Positions 23,607-32,331 of a stretch of DNA of 64,000 nucleotides are shown here, in pieces. This DNA is from Bugula neritina (taxonomy: Eukaryota; Bryozoa; Gymnolaemata; Cheilostomatida; Bugulidae). The notes below the pieces were generated by a model. That model was not told the DNA's origin. It saw only the letters and a list, made by a program, of their open reading frames with translations, and did not search any database. Position 1 is the stretch's first letter. Every line of letters starts with the position of its first letter. The stretch is from positions 13,458,980 through 13,522,979 of the forward strand of contig OZ037771.1 in assembly GCA_964035545.1 (NCBI GenBank). Direction: 5' to 3'. A program made the translations under genes and the position numbers.

Positions 23607-24680
23607 TTAACTGCGGGCCGCACGCTTCATGCGTTTAATAGACTCCTGTAAATATTTGAGTTCACTGGATGCAGCCTGCACCCGTGGGGCCAGTCTGTAC
23701 ACTTCTTGCTCCAAGTCGTGTGCCCTAGCTTCTACTTCACGTAGGTTGCGGGCCCAGGGGGACGAGCGAGAGGAAGTCGGCTGTCTATGTCTTTTCCGCT
23801 CTGAGGATGGAAGGGGAGGAGGGAGTGTATACGCATTTGTGTCTACCCTCTGTAGTACGACACGAGGAAAGGTATGCGGCATGCGTAGAGGACTGTGAGG
23901 TGGAGAGTTAGTAGACTGTGTAGGTTTATCTGCGGCTCCAGAGATGATGGGTCGCGGGGAAGGGAAGCCTTGCTCCAGGCGAGATAGCCGAGCTGAGTCA
24001 GTGATGAGTGGTTTGATGGCGTTGAGAAAGGCAGGATAGGATGATTCGTCTACTTCATAGACATGCCCTTGATAACACTGCATAGTACGTTGGTGCCGCA
24101 ATAGGTAATCACGATTGTAGCTATATTCTCCGCAAGGGCAGAAAGTGGTGATGTAGTGTTGCGGCAAGTGTACTTTTAGTCTGCGGTGGGTCGTGAATCG
24201 CTGCTGGCAGAGGTTGCATTCACGATTACTCTCACCTCCTTGATGGGTCCTGATTTCTCTCTCTGTGGCAGGGGTAATCCAGTTGGAGGTTGCTTCCAAC
24301 TGGGGTGGCAGTTGCCTGGTTGTAGAAGTTGTTGGGGCCGGCTCTGGGTCCCACGCCATCTCTAGAGAAGGCATGCCCGGAGAGACGGGCGCGAGTGTGT
24401 CTACAAAAGTAGAATTATTGTTAGATCGCGGTGGATCTTTACAACATAATTCTAGTGACTGTCGACCGTTGCTAGCCTGAGAGTCACAGCTTTTGGAATG
24501 CACTCGAGGAACTGATGAATCATGTGTGGACTGACCAAGAACAGTGTCTAGCTCCAGGTCTAACAGACCATCGGCCATTACAGTGTCTTCATCGTCATTC
24601 ACATGAAACGTGGTTCCCAGTAATTCTGATTCAATCTGCTGAATTAGTTCAGAATTTACTGGCATCGAGCCCGTTTCCAT
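23607..24680 (-). CDS. Gypsy element ORF3: zinc-finger/coiled-coil protein
   Basis: 357 codons starting 17 nt after the pol stop and in a different frame. Residues 155-175 form a C2H2-type finger (C155, C158, H171, H175). A second Cys/His cluster follows (C181, C183, H196, C202) with non-standard spacing. Residues about 90-145 and 225-310 are Pro/Ser-rich, and 312-357 is a charged helix likely to form a coiled coil, ending in a basic segment. There is no signal peptide or membrane segment, so it is not an envelope protein. Most Ty3/gypsy elements lack such an ORF. It could be a chaperone, a regulator or a captured host zinc-finger gene. Expression route unknown: reinitiation after pol, or splicing using the donor-like CAGGTAAG at the end of pol. 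Confidence 0.75.
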   Translation of the reverse strand: METGSMPVNSELIQQIESELLGTTFHVNDDEDTVMADGLLDLELDTVLGQSTHDSSVPRVHSKSCDSQASNGRQSLELCCKDPPRSNNNSTFVDTLAPVSPGMPSLEMAWDPEPAPTTSTTRQLPPQLEATSNWITPATEREIRTHQGGESNRECNLCQQRFTTHRRLKVHLPQHYITTFCPCGEYSYNRDYLLRHQRTMQCYQGHVYEVDESSYPAFLNAIKPLITDSARLSRLEQGFPSPRPIISGAADKPTQSTNSPPHSPLRMPHTFPRVVLQRVDTNAYTLPPPLPSSERKRHRQPTSSRSSPWARNLREVEARAHDLEQEVYRLAPRVQAASSELKYLQESIKRMKRAARS

Positions 24681-24697
24681 GAATAGGAATACAAGAC

Positions 24698-27600
24698 TTA
24701 TACTGGCTTACCTGGGAACTCGGTATTAATGTCCATACTCAACGTTCTTGGTAAGGTTGGAGCTGGTTGTGAGATACGTCTGCCTTTGGCGATGTCAGCA
24801 TAAGAAAAGGCTGAGCATCGTTTCTGAGGCACGAGGTCGGAACTATTTGCTTTACACGCATTAATTCCTCCCACTATTCCGCCCTCGCAAAAGTTGATAT
24901 TTGCGTGGGGTTCACAACTCCAACATTTTATCGTACGGTTTTCCCCTAGACTTTCATGTGCGCCGCTTCTAATGCAGTCACATACGAAGTCTTTCAAATA
25001 CGGTGGGGGTTTCCTCGTACGCTGTCCCCTTTCTAGGGGGGGTGACACGCTTGCCGGTTCGTTAGTAGGGGCCTCTAATGGCGTCTCTACTTCACCGTTA
25101 GCGGTCACCTCTTCTTGTTCTCCGGATGGAGCCCCTCCCTCCATGGGGGTTTGCACTTCCGGAGCCGGCTCGGTTTCTGGAGGTGATGGAATTAGACTTG
25201 GCGGTGGCGGACACGCTTCTGTTGACAAAAGCTGCCGCTCCTCTCTCACCAAGTTTTCCTCCCGCGGTATGACCACTTCGTATTCAGGTCCATGCCGCCG
25301 TCGCCCGCGCGTCGTTGTCTGCCTCCTGGGCTCTAACAACGGGGGGGCTTCTCCCACTCCGTCAGGGCTAGCCCAATACGGTTTCAAGCGAGACTCATTC
25401 TGGATAGACACCTGTCCTGAGCGCTCAATCTTGTACGTATGATTGGGCATAGCCTCGACGACCACGTAGGGGCCTACGAACTTAGGCTTCAGTTTATCAG
25501 CCTGTCCGCGACGCCTACGGTAATTGACCATCCACACCTTATCTCCCGTTTGATAGAGAGGTGGTTCATCGGAATCTTCGTGCCGCACCTTCCACTGCTG
25601 TTCACGCAGTATATCGTGTGCGGCCTTCATCCGTTCCACTAGTTCACTGGCATACTCGTGAACCGAGTTGTCTTGCTCTGGAACGTGATAGGTGAGATGG
25701 TCAGGGACACGAGTCTCTCTCCCGAGCATCAAGAGGTTTGGGGTCTCACCAGTACTGGTGTGTGGGGTGCTACGGTATGCACGCATGACTTGCGGCAACA
25801 CCGTATCCCATTCCTCTTGACCTCGTCCAAGGAGGAGACTCCGGAGTGCATCACCTAGCATCCGGTTGTTGCGCTCCACCACCCCGTTACCTTGAGGGTG
25901 GTAGGGGGTGGTCCTGCTCTGATTTACTCCCCAGAGGTGGCAAAGGTCGCTCATCAGTTGAGACTGGAATTGAGCGCCTTGATCAGAGTGTATCTGTTCG
26001 GGAAGCCCAAAATAACAGAATACATGTTGGTCTAGCGCCCTGGCCACTGTTGGGGCTGATGCATCTGGGATAGCCAGAGCATCCGCCCACTTAGTAAAGT
26101 GGTCGGTTAGTACTAGGATCCAATTATTGCCTCTGGGGGTCAGGGGCATGGGTCCGACCAGGTCTACAGCGACTACTTGCCAGGGCCTACCAGCATATAG
26201 CCTCCGCCGTCCTGCTTCACCAGGGGGGCGGCTATGCTTACTGGCCTGGCAGATCTCACACTGTTTGACTCTGAGCCGGACGTCACGCTCCATCTGCGGC
26301 CAATACCACCGGAGTCGTAATTTGGATATCACTCTCTTGACCCCTGCGTGGGCCTGTTTGTGAGTATCCCAAATCAACTCACGGCGGATGGCCGTGGGGC
26401 AGACTACCCTCTTCCTTTCCGGGTGTCTGCCGCTGGCAGCTAGAGAGATGGTTAGCAACCCATCCTGCCCGATCCGCAGCGAGTCCCAACGCTGACAGTA
26501 TAGCCGGAACTCGGCGCATCCCTGTCGTATGCGTTCCTCGCTGGGTCGTCGCCCTTCCCTTTTGGCCCGGTATATGTCTGCCACGACTCCAGGCAGCTCT
26601 TCTTGGAGCTTCTTCAGCTCTCGAACATTACCGGCCAGTACAGGGTTGGCGCGGAGGTTTTGTACATCCTCCGGGGACTCATCAACTCTTTGCCTGAGTT
26701 GACCTTGATCCCAGTCAAACGGTGCTCCGTGATGAGCCAGCGTCTCCAACTCGCATCGTGGGGGACCTCCATCCCTCCTCTCGATGTTGAGACACTGTTT
26801 GCAACCTCCGTCAGGTCGGCGACTCAACCCATCCGCATTGCTGTGTCTCTTGCCCGGTCGATGTTCGATCCGGTATGAGAATTCAGCTAGGATTTCGAGC
26901 CACCGGGCGACCTGACTAGAGGGCTCTGCTCTCCTGCACAACCAGATCAGCGAGGCATGATCCGTACGCAGCCGGAACTTCCTGCCATATAGGTATGGTC
27001 TGAAGTGCTTCACTGACTTGATTACTGCCAGCAGCTCCTTGCGGGTAGTGCAGTAATTTCGTTCAGCGAGAGAGAGAGACTTGCTGTAGTAGGCTACTAC
27101 TACCTCTCGGCCTTCCTGCACTTGTGACAGCACAGCGCCAACATTCTGGTCACTGGCGTCCGTGTCTAGGATGTACTCCAGAGTGGGGTCTGGGTAGGCC
27201 AAGATGGGCGCCGTTAGGAGGCAGCCCTTGAGGCGGTCGAACGCTTCTTGTTCGACTGGAGTCCACTGCCACGTCACTCCCTTTGCGGTGAGCCGGTTTA
27301 ACGGCTGGGCTATGCCCGCAAAGTCTGGTATGTATTGCCTGTAATACCCTACCAGCCCCAAGAAAGCCCGGAGTCCGGTCAAGTCTTGGGGGGTGACCCA
27401 GTCTTCTACTGCCCGTACCTTTTCGGGATCCGTTGCCACGCCGTTTCGACCGACAACGTGCCCCAGGTACTTGACCTCCGGCTGCAACAGAGCGCACTTG
27501 GAAGGTTTGAGCTTAAGACCGGCACCTCGGAGTCTCTCGAAAACCTCCTGCAGACGACTGACATGTGTCTCGAAGTCTGGAGAGATTACGATGACATCAT

Positions 27601-28972
27601 CGAGGTAGACCAGCAGTGTCTTCCAATGGAGTCCGCTAAGGACTTGTTCCATCAGCCTCTGGAAGGTGGCTGGGGCGGAGGTTAACCCGAAGGGCAGCAC
27701 CTTCCACTTCCACAAACCGTCCCGTGTGATAAACGCCGCTTTCTCTTGGGCGTCGGGACTCAGAGGAACCTGCCAATAGCCGCTTAGCAAGTCTAACGTA
27801 CTGAAGTACTTGCTGCCGGCTAGGGCGTCCAATGACTCGTCAATACGAGGTAGAGGGTAGGCGTCCTGTATGGTTACGCTATTGAGTTTGCGGTAGTCCA
27901 CACAGAACCGCCAACTGCCGTCTTTCTTCCGGACCAGTACGACTGGCGAGCTCCACGCACTATGGGCGGGCTCTATCAGTCCCCGGTCCAGAAGATCCCG
28001 TACTTGTCGGCTAACCTCCTTCTCTTTCTCCGGCCCCAGCCTGCGCGTGGGCTGCCGGACAGGGACTGTCCCTGCAGTCAGCGGTATTTCGTGTCTGACA
28101 ATTCCAGTCAGTCCCACGTCATGCTCTCCGCTGCTGAACACATCACCGTAGTCGCGTAGTAACTTAGCCATAGCTTGGCGTTCTCGGTTACTCGCGCAGC
28201 CGCCACTGGCTGTTTCGTATAACTCCCGGAGATGTGTTGGGACTGCCCCTCGTCCCTGAATAGGGTGTCGAGGGGGTGCCTCCGTCGCGTCACCCAGCGA
28301 CGGGCCCACGTTCTCCTCCTGGACGGAGTGGAACCGGCCCAGCATTGACCCAGCTGGGAGCTCAATGGGCTCGGTAAAGGGGTTGACACACTGCACTAAG
28401 ACCTCCCCTCGCTCAGTTAGTCGGTTTAAACTACTGGCGAGTTGGATCCTTTCGTGCGCGCCTTCAACGACCCCGAGCCTGGCTATCCGGTTGCTGTTCA
28501 CTCGGCAGTGGATAGTAGCTCTGGAGCGTCCGGGTACGGTGCAGTTTCGAACTACCTGAACACCGCCCACCAGAGGACGCCCAAACTTATCCACACAGGC
28601 GAGTTCTCGCCCGCCCATCAGCACCACCGACTTACTAAAGTCTATTCGGCACTGGTGTTGCTTCAAGAAGGGCATTCCGAGGATAGCATCTTCCTCCAGT
28701 TGACCTATGATAAAGGTCTCCTGTACAGCCTGATCTCGGACACGCCCAGGGAGCTCGATAATACCATAAAAGGGAATACATGACCCGTCTGCCAGGGTGC
28801 CATGTTCCCCCGTATACGGTCGTACTCTATCCCTGTCCCGGCGGGGCAGTGCCTCAAAGACTCTACGACTGAGAAGGTTGGTAGTACAACCGGAGTCGAG
28901 CAGGAAAGTGACGGCGTTGCCGGCCACCTTTCCGGGTAGGAAATAGCTCTCTCCATGTGGTTGTACTTTCAC
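24698..28972 (-). CDS. pol: Gypsy pol: protease, RT, RNase H, integrase
   Basis: 1424 codons counted from a GTG at 28972, preceded in frame by an open stretch back to a TAA near 29030. Protease motif DSG at residues 26-28; reverse transcriptase with FCVDYRKLN and YLDD (456-459); RNase H with TDAS (about 604); integrase with zinc-binding H871, H875, C905, C908 and catalytic D937, D997, E1033 (35 residues between the last two); GPY module near 1170. A Cys-rich tail follows (about 1335-1400). All catalytic residues are present and there is no internal stop, so it is probably functional. There is no good ATG at its start, so it is most likely made by frameshifting at the G10 run (28972-28981). 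Confidence 0.95.
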   Translation of the reverse strand: MKVQPHGESYFLPGKVAGNAVTFLLDSGCTTNLLSRRVFEALPRRDRDRVRPYTGEHGTLADGSCIPFYGIIELPGRVRDQAVQETFIIGQLEEDAILGMPFLKQHQCRIDFSKSVVLMGGRELACVDKFGRPLVGGVQVVRNCTVPGRSRATIHCRVNSNRIARLGVVEGAHERIQLASSLNRLTERGEVLVQCVNPFTEPIELPAGSMLGRFHSVQEENVGPSLGDATEAPPRHPIQGRGAVPTHLRELYETASGGCASNRERQAMAKLLRDYGDVFSSGEHDVGLTGIVRHEIPLTAGTVPVRQPTRRLGPEKEKEVSRQVRDLLDRGLIEPAHSAWSSPVVLVRKKDGSWRFCVDYRKLNSVTIQDAYPLPRIDESLDALAGSKYFSTLDLLSGYWQVPLSPDAQEKAAFITRDGLWKWKVLPFGLTSAPATFQRLMEQVLSGLHWKTLLVYLDDVIVISPDFETHVSRLQEVFERLRGAGLKLKPSKCALLQPEVKYLGHVVGRNGVATDPEKVRAVEDWVTPQDLTGLRAFLGLVGYYRQYIPDFAGIAQPLNRLTAKGVTWQWTPVEQEAFDRLKGCLLTAPILAYPDPTLEYILDTDASDQNVGAVLSQVQEGREVVVAYYSKSLSLAERNYCTTRKELLAVIKSVKHFRPYLYGRKFRLRTDHASLIWLCRRAEPSSQVARWLEILAEFSYRIEHRPGKRHSNADGLSRRPDGGCKQCLNIERRDGGPPRCELETLAHHGAPFDWDQGQLRQRVDESPEDVQNLRANPVLAGNVRELKKLQEELPGVVADIYRAKREGRRPSEERIRQGCAEFRLYCQRWDSLRIGQDGLLTISLAASGRHPERKRVVCPTAIRRELIWDTHKQAHAGVKRVISKLRLRWYWPQMERDVRLRVKQCEICQASKHSRPPGEAGRRRLYAGRPWQVVAVDLVGPMPLTPRGNNWILVLTDHFTKWADALAIPDASAPTVARALDQHVFCYFGLPEQIHSDQGAQFQSQLMSDLCHLWGVNQSRTTPYHPQGNGVVERNNRMLGDALRSLLLGRGQEEWDTVLPQVMRAYRSTPHTSTGETPNLLMLGRETRVPDHLTYHVPEQDNSVHEYASELVERMKAAHDILREQQWKVRHEDSDEPPLYQTGDKVWMVNYRRRRGQADKLKPKFVGPYVVVEAMPNHTYKIERSGQVSIQNESRLKPYWASPDGVGEAPPLLEPRRQTTTRGRRRHGPEYEVVIPREENLVREERQLLSTEACPPPPSLIPSPPETEPAPEVQTPMEGGAPSGEQEEVTANGEVETPLEAPTNEPASVSPPLERGQRTRKPPPYLKDFVCDCIRSGAHESLGENRTIKCWSCEPHANINFCEGGIVGGINACKANSSDLVPQKRCSAFSYADIAKGRRISQPAPTLPRTLSMDINTEFPGKPV

Positions 28973-29378
28973 CCCCCCCCCGCATGTGCTGTCCTGGTTT
29001 GACAGGACGGCGGGGGTTTCACCCGTGGTTTACGGGGCTTCCGGCGGCGAGGTTGGTGCCGGCGGGGTTCGGGCCTCTCCACTGGGCCTTCTGGCTCCAT
29101 TTCAGTGGCGGGCTCCTCTTCCCGAGGTAACCGGTGAAACCGGTTAGCGAGTGGCAGGGAGAAGGTACTTGGCCGTTGTGCGGGCCTACTAGTCCTGCGT
29201 GGTACCTGCCACTCGGGTGGAGTGTTCCGTCGTGTCCGTACGGACAGACGACGGCGTGTTCCACCATACTCCTTCAGTTGCGGCCCGCGGGGAGGGAGAG
29301 TGTCCGCGGGCCGTGACAGTTTAACGCCCCCTGGTATTGGGGTCGTCTTTTCTGTCCCTGGTCCTGATCAGCGCTACT
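28970..29378 (-). CDS. Basic Arg/Pro-rich frame overlapping gag and pol
   Basis: An open frame without a clear start, -1 relative to gag. It opens after a TAG near 29376 and ends at a TGA at 28969-28971, just after a G10 run. From the putative slip site at 29319 it adds about 116 residues rich in Arg and Pro (for example RRRLSVRTRRN and RRRKPRKPRVK). It lies where a nucleocapsid would sit, but I see no CCHC zinc knuckle. Inference: it is a nucleocapsid-like basic domain made by a first -1 frameshift, and a second -1 shift at the G run leads into pol. Confidence 0.6.
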
Positions 29379-30140
29379 CCAGCCCTGCCCCACAGGCGTT
29401 GGGGGCACCCGCAGGGCCTGACCGGGGCCAGCACCAGCCAGAATGGTTACCAGTTGTCCCAGCATCTCTACCATACGGTCCACTTCGGCTTCCAGCGGGA
29501 GGGCTTCGGGACCTGTCGTAGCCCTGGCAGCGCTGACTCCAACTACTGGTGGGTTCCTTTGTGCTCGATGCATTTGGGTGGCCAACAGGTAAGCTTCTCC
29601 AGCCTTTAGGGCATCCTCTATTCTGGTTATCCCTTTAGCTCGTAGGTGATGGTCCAGGCCCAGGTCGTTTAGTGACTGGACAAAGGCGTCATAGGTGTAA
29701 CGCTCTTGGTGTTGTGCTGGCAGATCGCTATATGCAATCTGCGCCAGCTTCTTCACCGTCGCGGCATGTTCTTGCAGCGAGGTCCGCGGGGTGCGGCACA
29801 ATCTCTCTAACTTGGTCCTAGCGTCTATTACGGAGATGCCAAAACGGGCCCGCAGCGCAGCCAGTATTTCGTCTACGTCCGTTCCCACTCCGTACGGCTT
29901 GGCTTGCTCCGTCACCGCTCTCCGCAATTGAATAAGGGCCACTCTATGCGGCCATTGAGCAACCTCCATTACCTCTCTAAATTCTTGTATAAATTGTTCG
30001 ACATCTTCCGACCCAGTAAAGGTGGGAGCTTTCAAGCAATGTCTATAAGCTTCTTCTCCCTCACGATTCACAGGATTAACAGCATTTCTACGCTCACCTT
30101 CTACTGGGGGTGGTTGCATTCTAGTATTTTCAGTCTCCAT
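29274..30140 (-). CDS. gag: Gypsy gag capsid protein
   Basis: 288 codons from ATG 30140, 33 nt inside the 5' LTR boundary. Residues about 35-200 are a typical retrotransposon capsid fold (FTGSEDVEQFIQEF, then LRARFG and SLQEHAATVKKLAQIAY). The C-terminus in this frame ends shortly after the slip site, without a zinc knuckle; the basic domain is in the -1 frame. It forms the virus-like particle that packages element RNA. Confidence 0.85.
   Translation of the reverse strand: METENTRMQPPPVEGERRNAVNPVNREGEEAYRHCLKAPTFTGSEDVEQFIQEFREVMEVAQWPHRVALIQLRRAVTEQAKPYGVGTDVDEILAALRARFGISVIDARTKLERLCRTPRTSLQEHAATVKKLAQIAYSDLPAQHQERYTYDAFVQSLNDLGLDHHLRAKGITRIEDALKAGEAYLLATQMHRAQRNPPVVGVSAARATTGPEALPLEAEVDRMVEMLGQLVTILAGAGPGQALRVPPTPVGQGWSSADQDQGQKRRPQYQGALNCHGPRTLSLPAGRN
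29281..29325 (-). promoter_or_regulatory. Candidate -1 ribosomal frameshift signal
   Basis: On the minus strand, the heptamer G TTA AAC (29325-29319, in gag phase) is followed by a 5-nt spacer (29318-29314) and a perfect 10-bp stem CGGCCCGCGG/CCGCGGGCCG with a 13-nt loop (29313-29281). GUUAAAC is a known natural slip site in arteriviruses, and the spacing is canonical. A CTCC in the loop could pair with GGAG just downstream to make a short pseudoknot. The gag stop follows at 29276-29274. Confidence 0.7.
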
Positions 30141-30154
30141 CTTTGATATACACT

Positions 30155-30172
30155 ATCCCACCGCTGCCACCA
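30155..30172 (-). other. Primer-binding site (tRNA-Leu)
   Basis: Minus strand TGGTGGCAGCGGTGGGAT, one base from the 5' LTR end. It is complementary to an 18-nt tRNA 3' end ATCCCACCGCTGCCACCA, as found in animal tRNA-Leu(AAG/UAG). Confidence 0.8.
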
Positions 30173-30173
30173 C

Positions 30174-30479
30174 TGTTATAGTTTTCAGATTTAGGGTTGA
30201 TGTGTCACCAAGAGAGTCTATTTATCACTAGAGAAACCTCACCGGGTTAAGTCGAGTAGATGTCGTTATATTTTAATACAAGAATACATAATAAAATCTA
30301 ATGTACAACAGTAATGATACGCACGTCTATTTAATTTAGAGCACTATCCTCAACTGAACTAGTAGCGCGAAGCGGCTACTATTACTTATAAAACAGCCTA
30401 GCTAATTGGCTAATACATTGTTCCGGGTCAATACGCAACCTTGCGTATTGTGTTGCTGGTAGCTCCACGAGCCACCACA
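30174..30479 (-). repeat. 5' LTR of the gypsy element
   Basis: 306 bp, one mismatch to the copy at 23032-23337. It drives transcription on the minus strand; TTTTATAA on that strand (about 30385-30392) is a possible TATA-like box. Confidence 0.95.
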
Positions 30480-30511
<32 letters not shown>

Positions 30512-31560
30512 TGTACCAAAATAAGTAAATAGCGTCTAAAGCTTTCATGTGGGAAGCGTCTTAGTGAGAAATTTAGCTTAGCATCTAACTGGGAAGCGTC
30601 TATCTAGATAACACCTATTCATATTGTTCTTTTCAGAGCTTTATCATTATGATTATCCCTTGGGATTATTCTTACACTTACAGTTACTCTTAGGTTTAGC
30701 CTCTACCCTCATTACCTTTGCTTTTTGGCAATAGATTAGGTTAAGCAATGGTTGTTATTGTAATTTTCAACATAAATAATATTATAATGAAACTTGATAA
30801 TCATAATCGTTATGATGATTTAATTTTATTGTTAAAACAAAAATGCTGGTTTCAAGTACTGGTAGACTTATGAGTTATGAACATCAACAGCTAGTGAATG
30901 ACTACAACTGTGCAAGTTCAAGTTGAACATGAAGTAGAATAAGAAATTCTAATTATTAAATTGAAATGATAATTAGAATCACAATGATACTTAAAGTCGA
31001 TAGTTTAATCTAAATCGTTATCATAATGATAATGATGAATTATCATTGATGAAGAAATACTAATACTAATAAGTAATAGTAATACTAATAGTAATAGGTA
31101 ATGAAAATTACAATCAAAATTAGTAATCAAAATTAAAATATCAATAACAATAAATATAATATTTCTGTTACATTTACTTTATTACTATTAACTATGTCTA
31201 TTACTATTACTCAGTATTAGTATTAGTAATAATTACTATTACTATTAGTATTAGACTATTACAGTAAAACTAAATGTAATACTATTACTATTACAGTATG
31301 AGTATTACTATTAGTATTACTATTAGTATTAGTATAAATAAGTATTATTATTAGTATTACTATTAGTATTACTATTACTATTACTATTAGTATTACTATT
31401 ACTATTAGTATTAGTATTACTAATAAACTATCACTAATTTATTAAGACTTAGATAGTAATAAAGAACTAAACATTGAGCTTAGTGATTTACTAGCATCAT
31501 ACTTATAATATTTATGATATTGCCTAAAAATAAATCAATATTTATGATTATCATTAATTG
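30480..31560. repeat. (TA)n tail and degenerate ATTAGT/ATGATA repeats
   Basis: The (TA)n tract split by the gypsy insertion continues to about 30510. From 30640 and especially 31040-31430, imperfect ATTACTATTAGT-type repeats dominate. No gene seen. Confidence 0.75.
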
Positions 31561-32331
31561 ATGATTATAATTTTATATGTTCTGGGGAACGGAAGTTCGA
31601 CTGATCAAATTGAAGATTGAAAGATTTGACTATAATAAAGGAATAGACTCTTTTAGCCAAGAAACTAAACAAAAATCTTCGGAAAATCAATATTTACGAG
31701 AGATTGGATCTGTGGCTAGTTTCGATAAGTAGAATGGACTCGCTATGTTTCCACGACAACCGGCAAATTGAAATGGTTTAAAACAGCTATTGTGTTCTTT
31801 ATACAATGTTGCAGTACAAAAACACAATGCACAGTTACTGGTGCCCAATAGCAGCTATTGTGTGTAAGCGGCAGCTAAATTCTGTTGAATATTGAAGCGT
31901 GCAAGATTTGCTGAGACTACCAGAGTACAATATTCTATCATTTGAAATTTTGATCGGACATGTAAGTGTTCAATAAAGTATTATTATCAACTTCAAGTAA
32001 TTATTTTGATTTATTTTAAAAAAAAGTTATTGTGCTGAAAGTAAATCTAGCAACAGATCTTAATTAAGCAATGGCAGTATACTTATAGTATGTAAGATGC
32101 GAAACAGTAATTTTATAGACCCAGTTATATTATAATACTCATAGTTATTGTTTACATTTATTGAGCCTTTTTATAGTCATATTCATTGTGTTATTCTTAC
32201 ATGCTAATTTAATTGGAATTACTGCATTTGCTCTCAGCCAATATAGCTTGTAAAGTTTATTATTTATCCTGTGGAATTTCTAATAAACTTGCAATTTTTG
32301 CAGCACAACAACTCAGTGAGCCTTCCTCGAT
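31561..32331 (+). other. Upstream region of the DUF1330 gene
   Basis: Non-coding. A donor-like CATGTAAGT near 31963 and a good acceptor TTTTTGCAG at 32295-32303 suggest an untranslated first exon ending about 31962 and an untranslated leader from 32304 to the ATG. No core promoter identified. Confidence 0.35.

Larger units (their letters stand above)
23032..30479 (-). mobile_element. Ty3/gypsy LTR retrotransposon, nearly intact
   Basis: A 7448-bp element in minus orientation: 5' LTR 30479-30174, primer-binding site, gag, an overlapping basic frame, protease-RT-RNase H-integrase, an extra ORF, polypurine tract and 3' LTR 23337-23032. The LTRs differ at one position (c/g in the middle), so the insertion is young. 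Flanks are atat on both sides (23028-23031 and 30480-30483) within a (TA)n tract, so the duplication length is ambiguous. Domain order and a DD35E integrase with a GPY/F module place it in Ty3/gypsy; no chromodomain seen. No envelope-like ORF; the third ORF is a zinc-finger protein instead. Confidence 0.95.

Noticed and set aside
24894-28783. Several plus-strand ORFs of 60-182 codons
   Set aside because: Antisense shadows of the gypsy pol gene.
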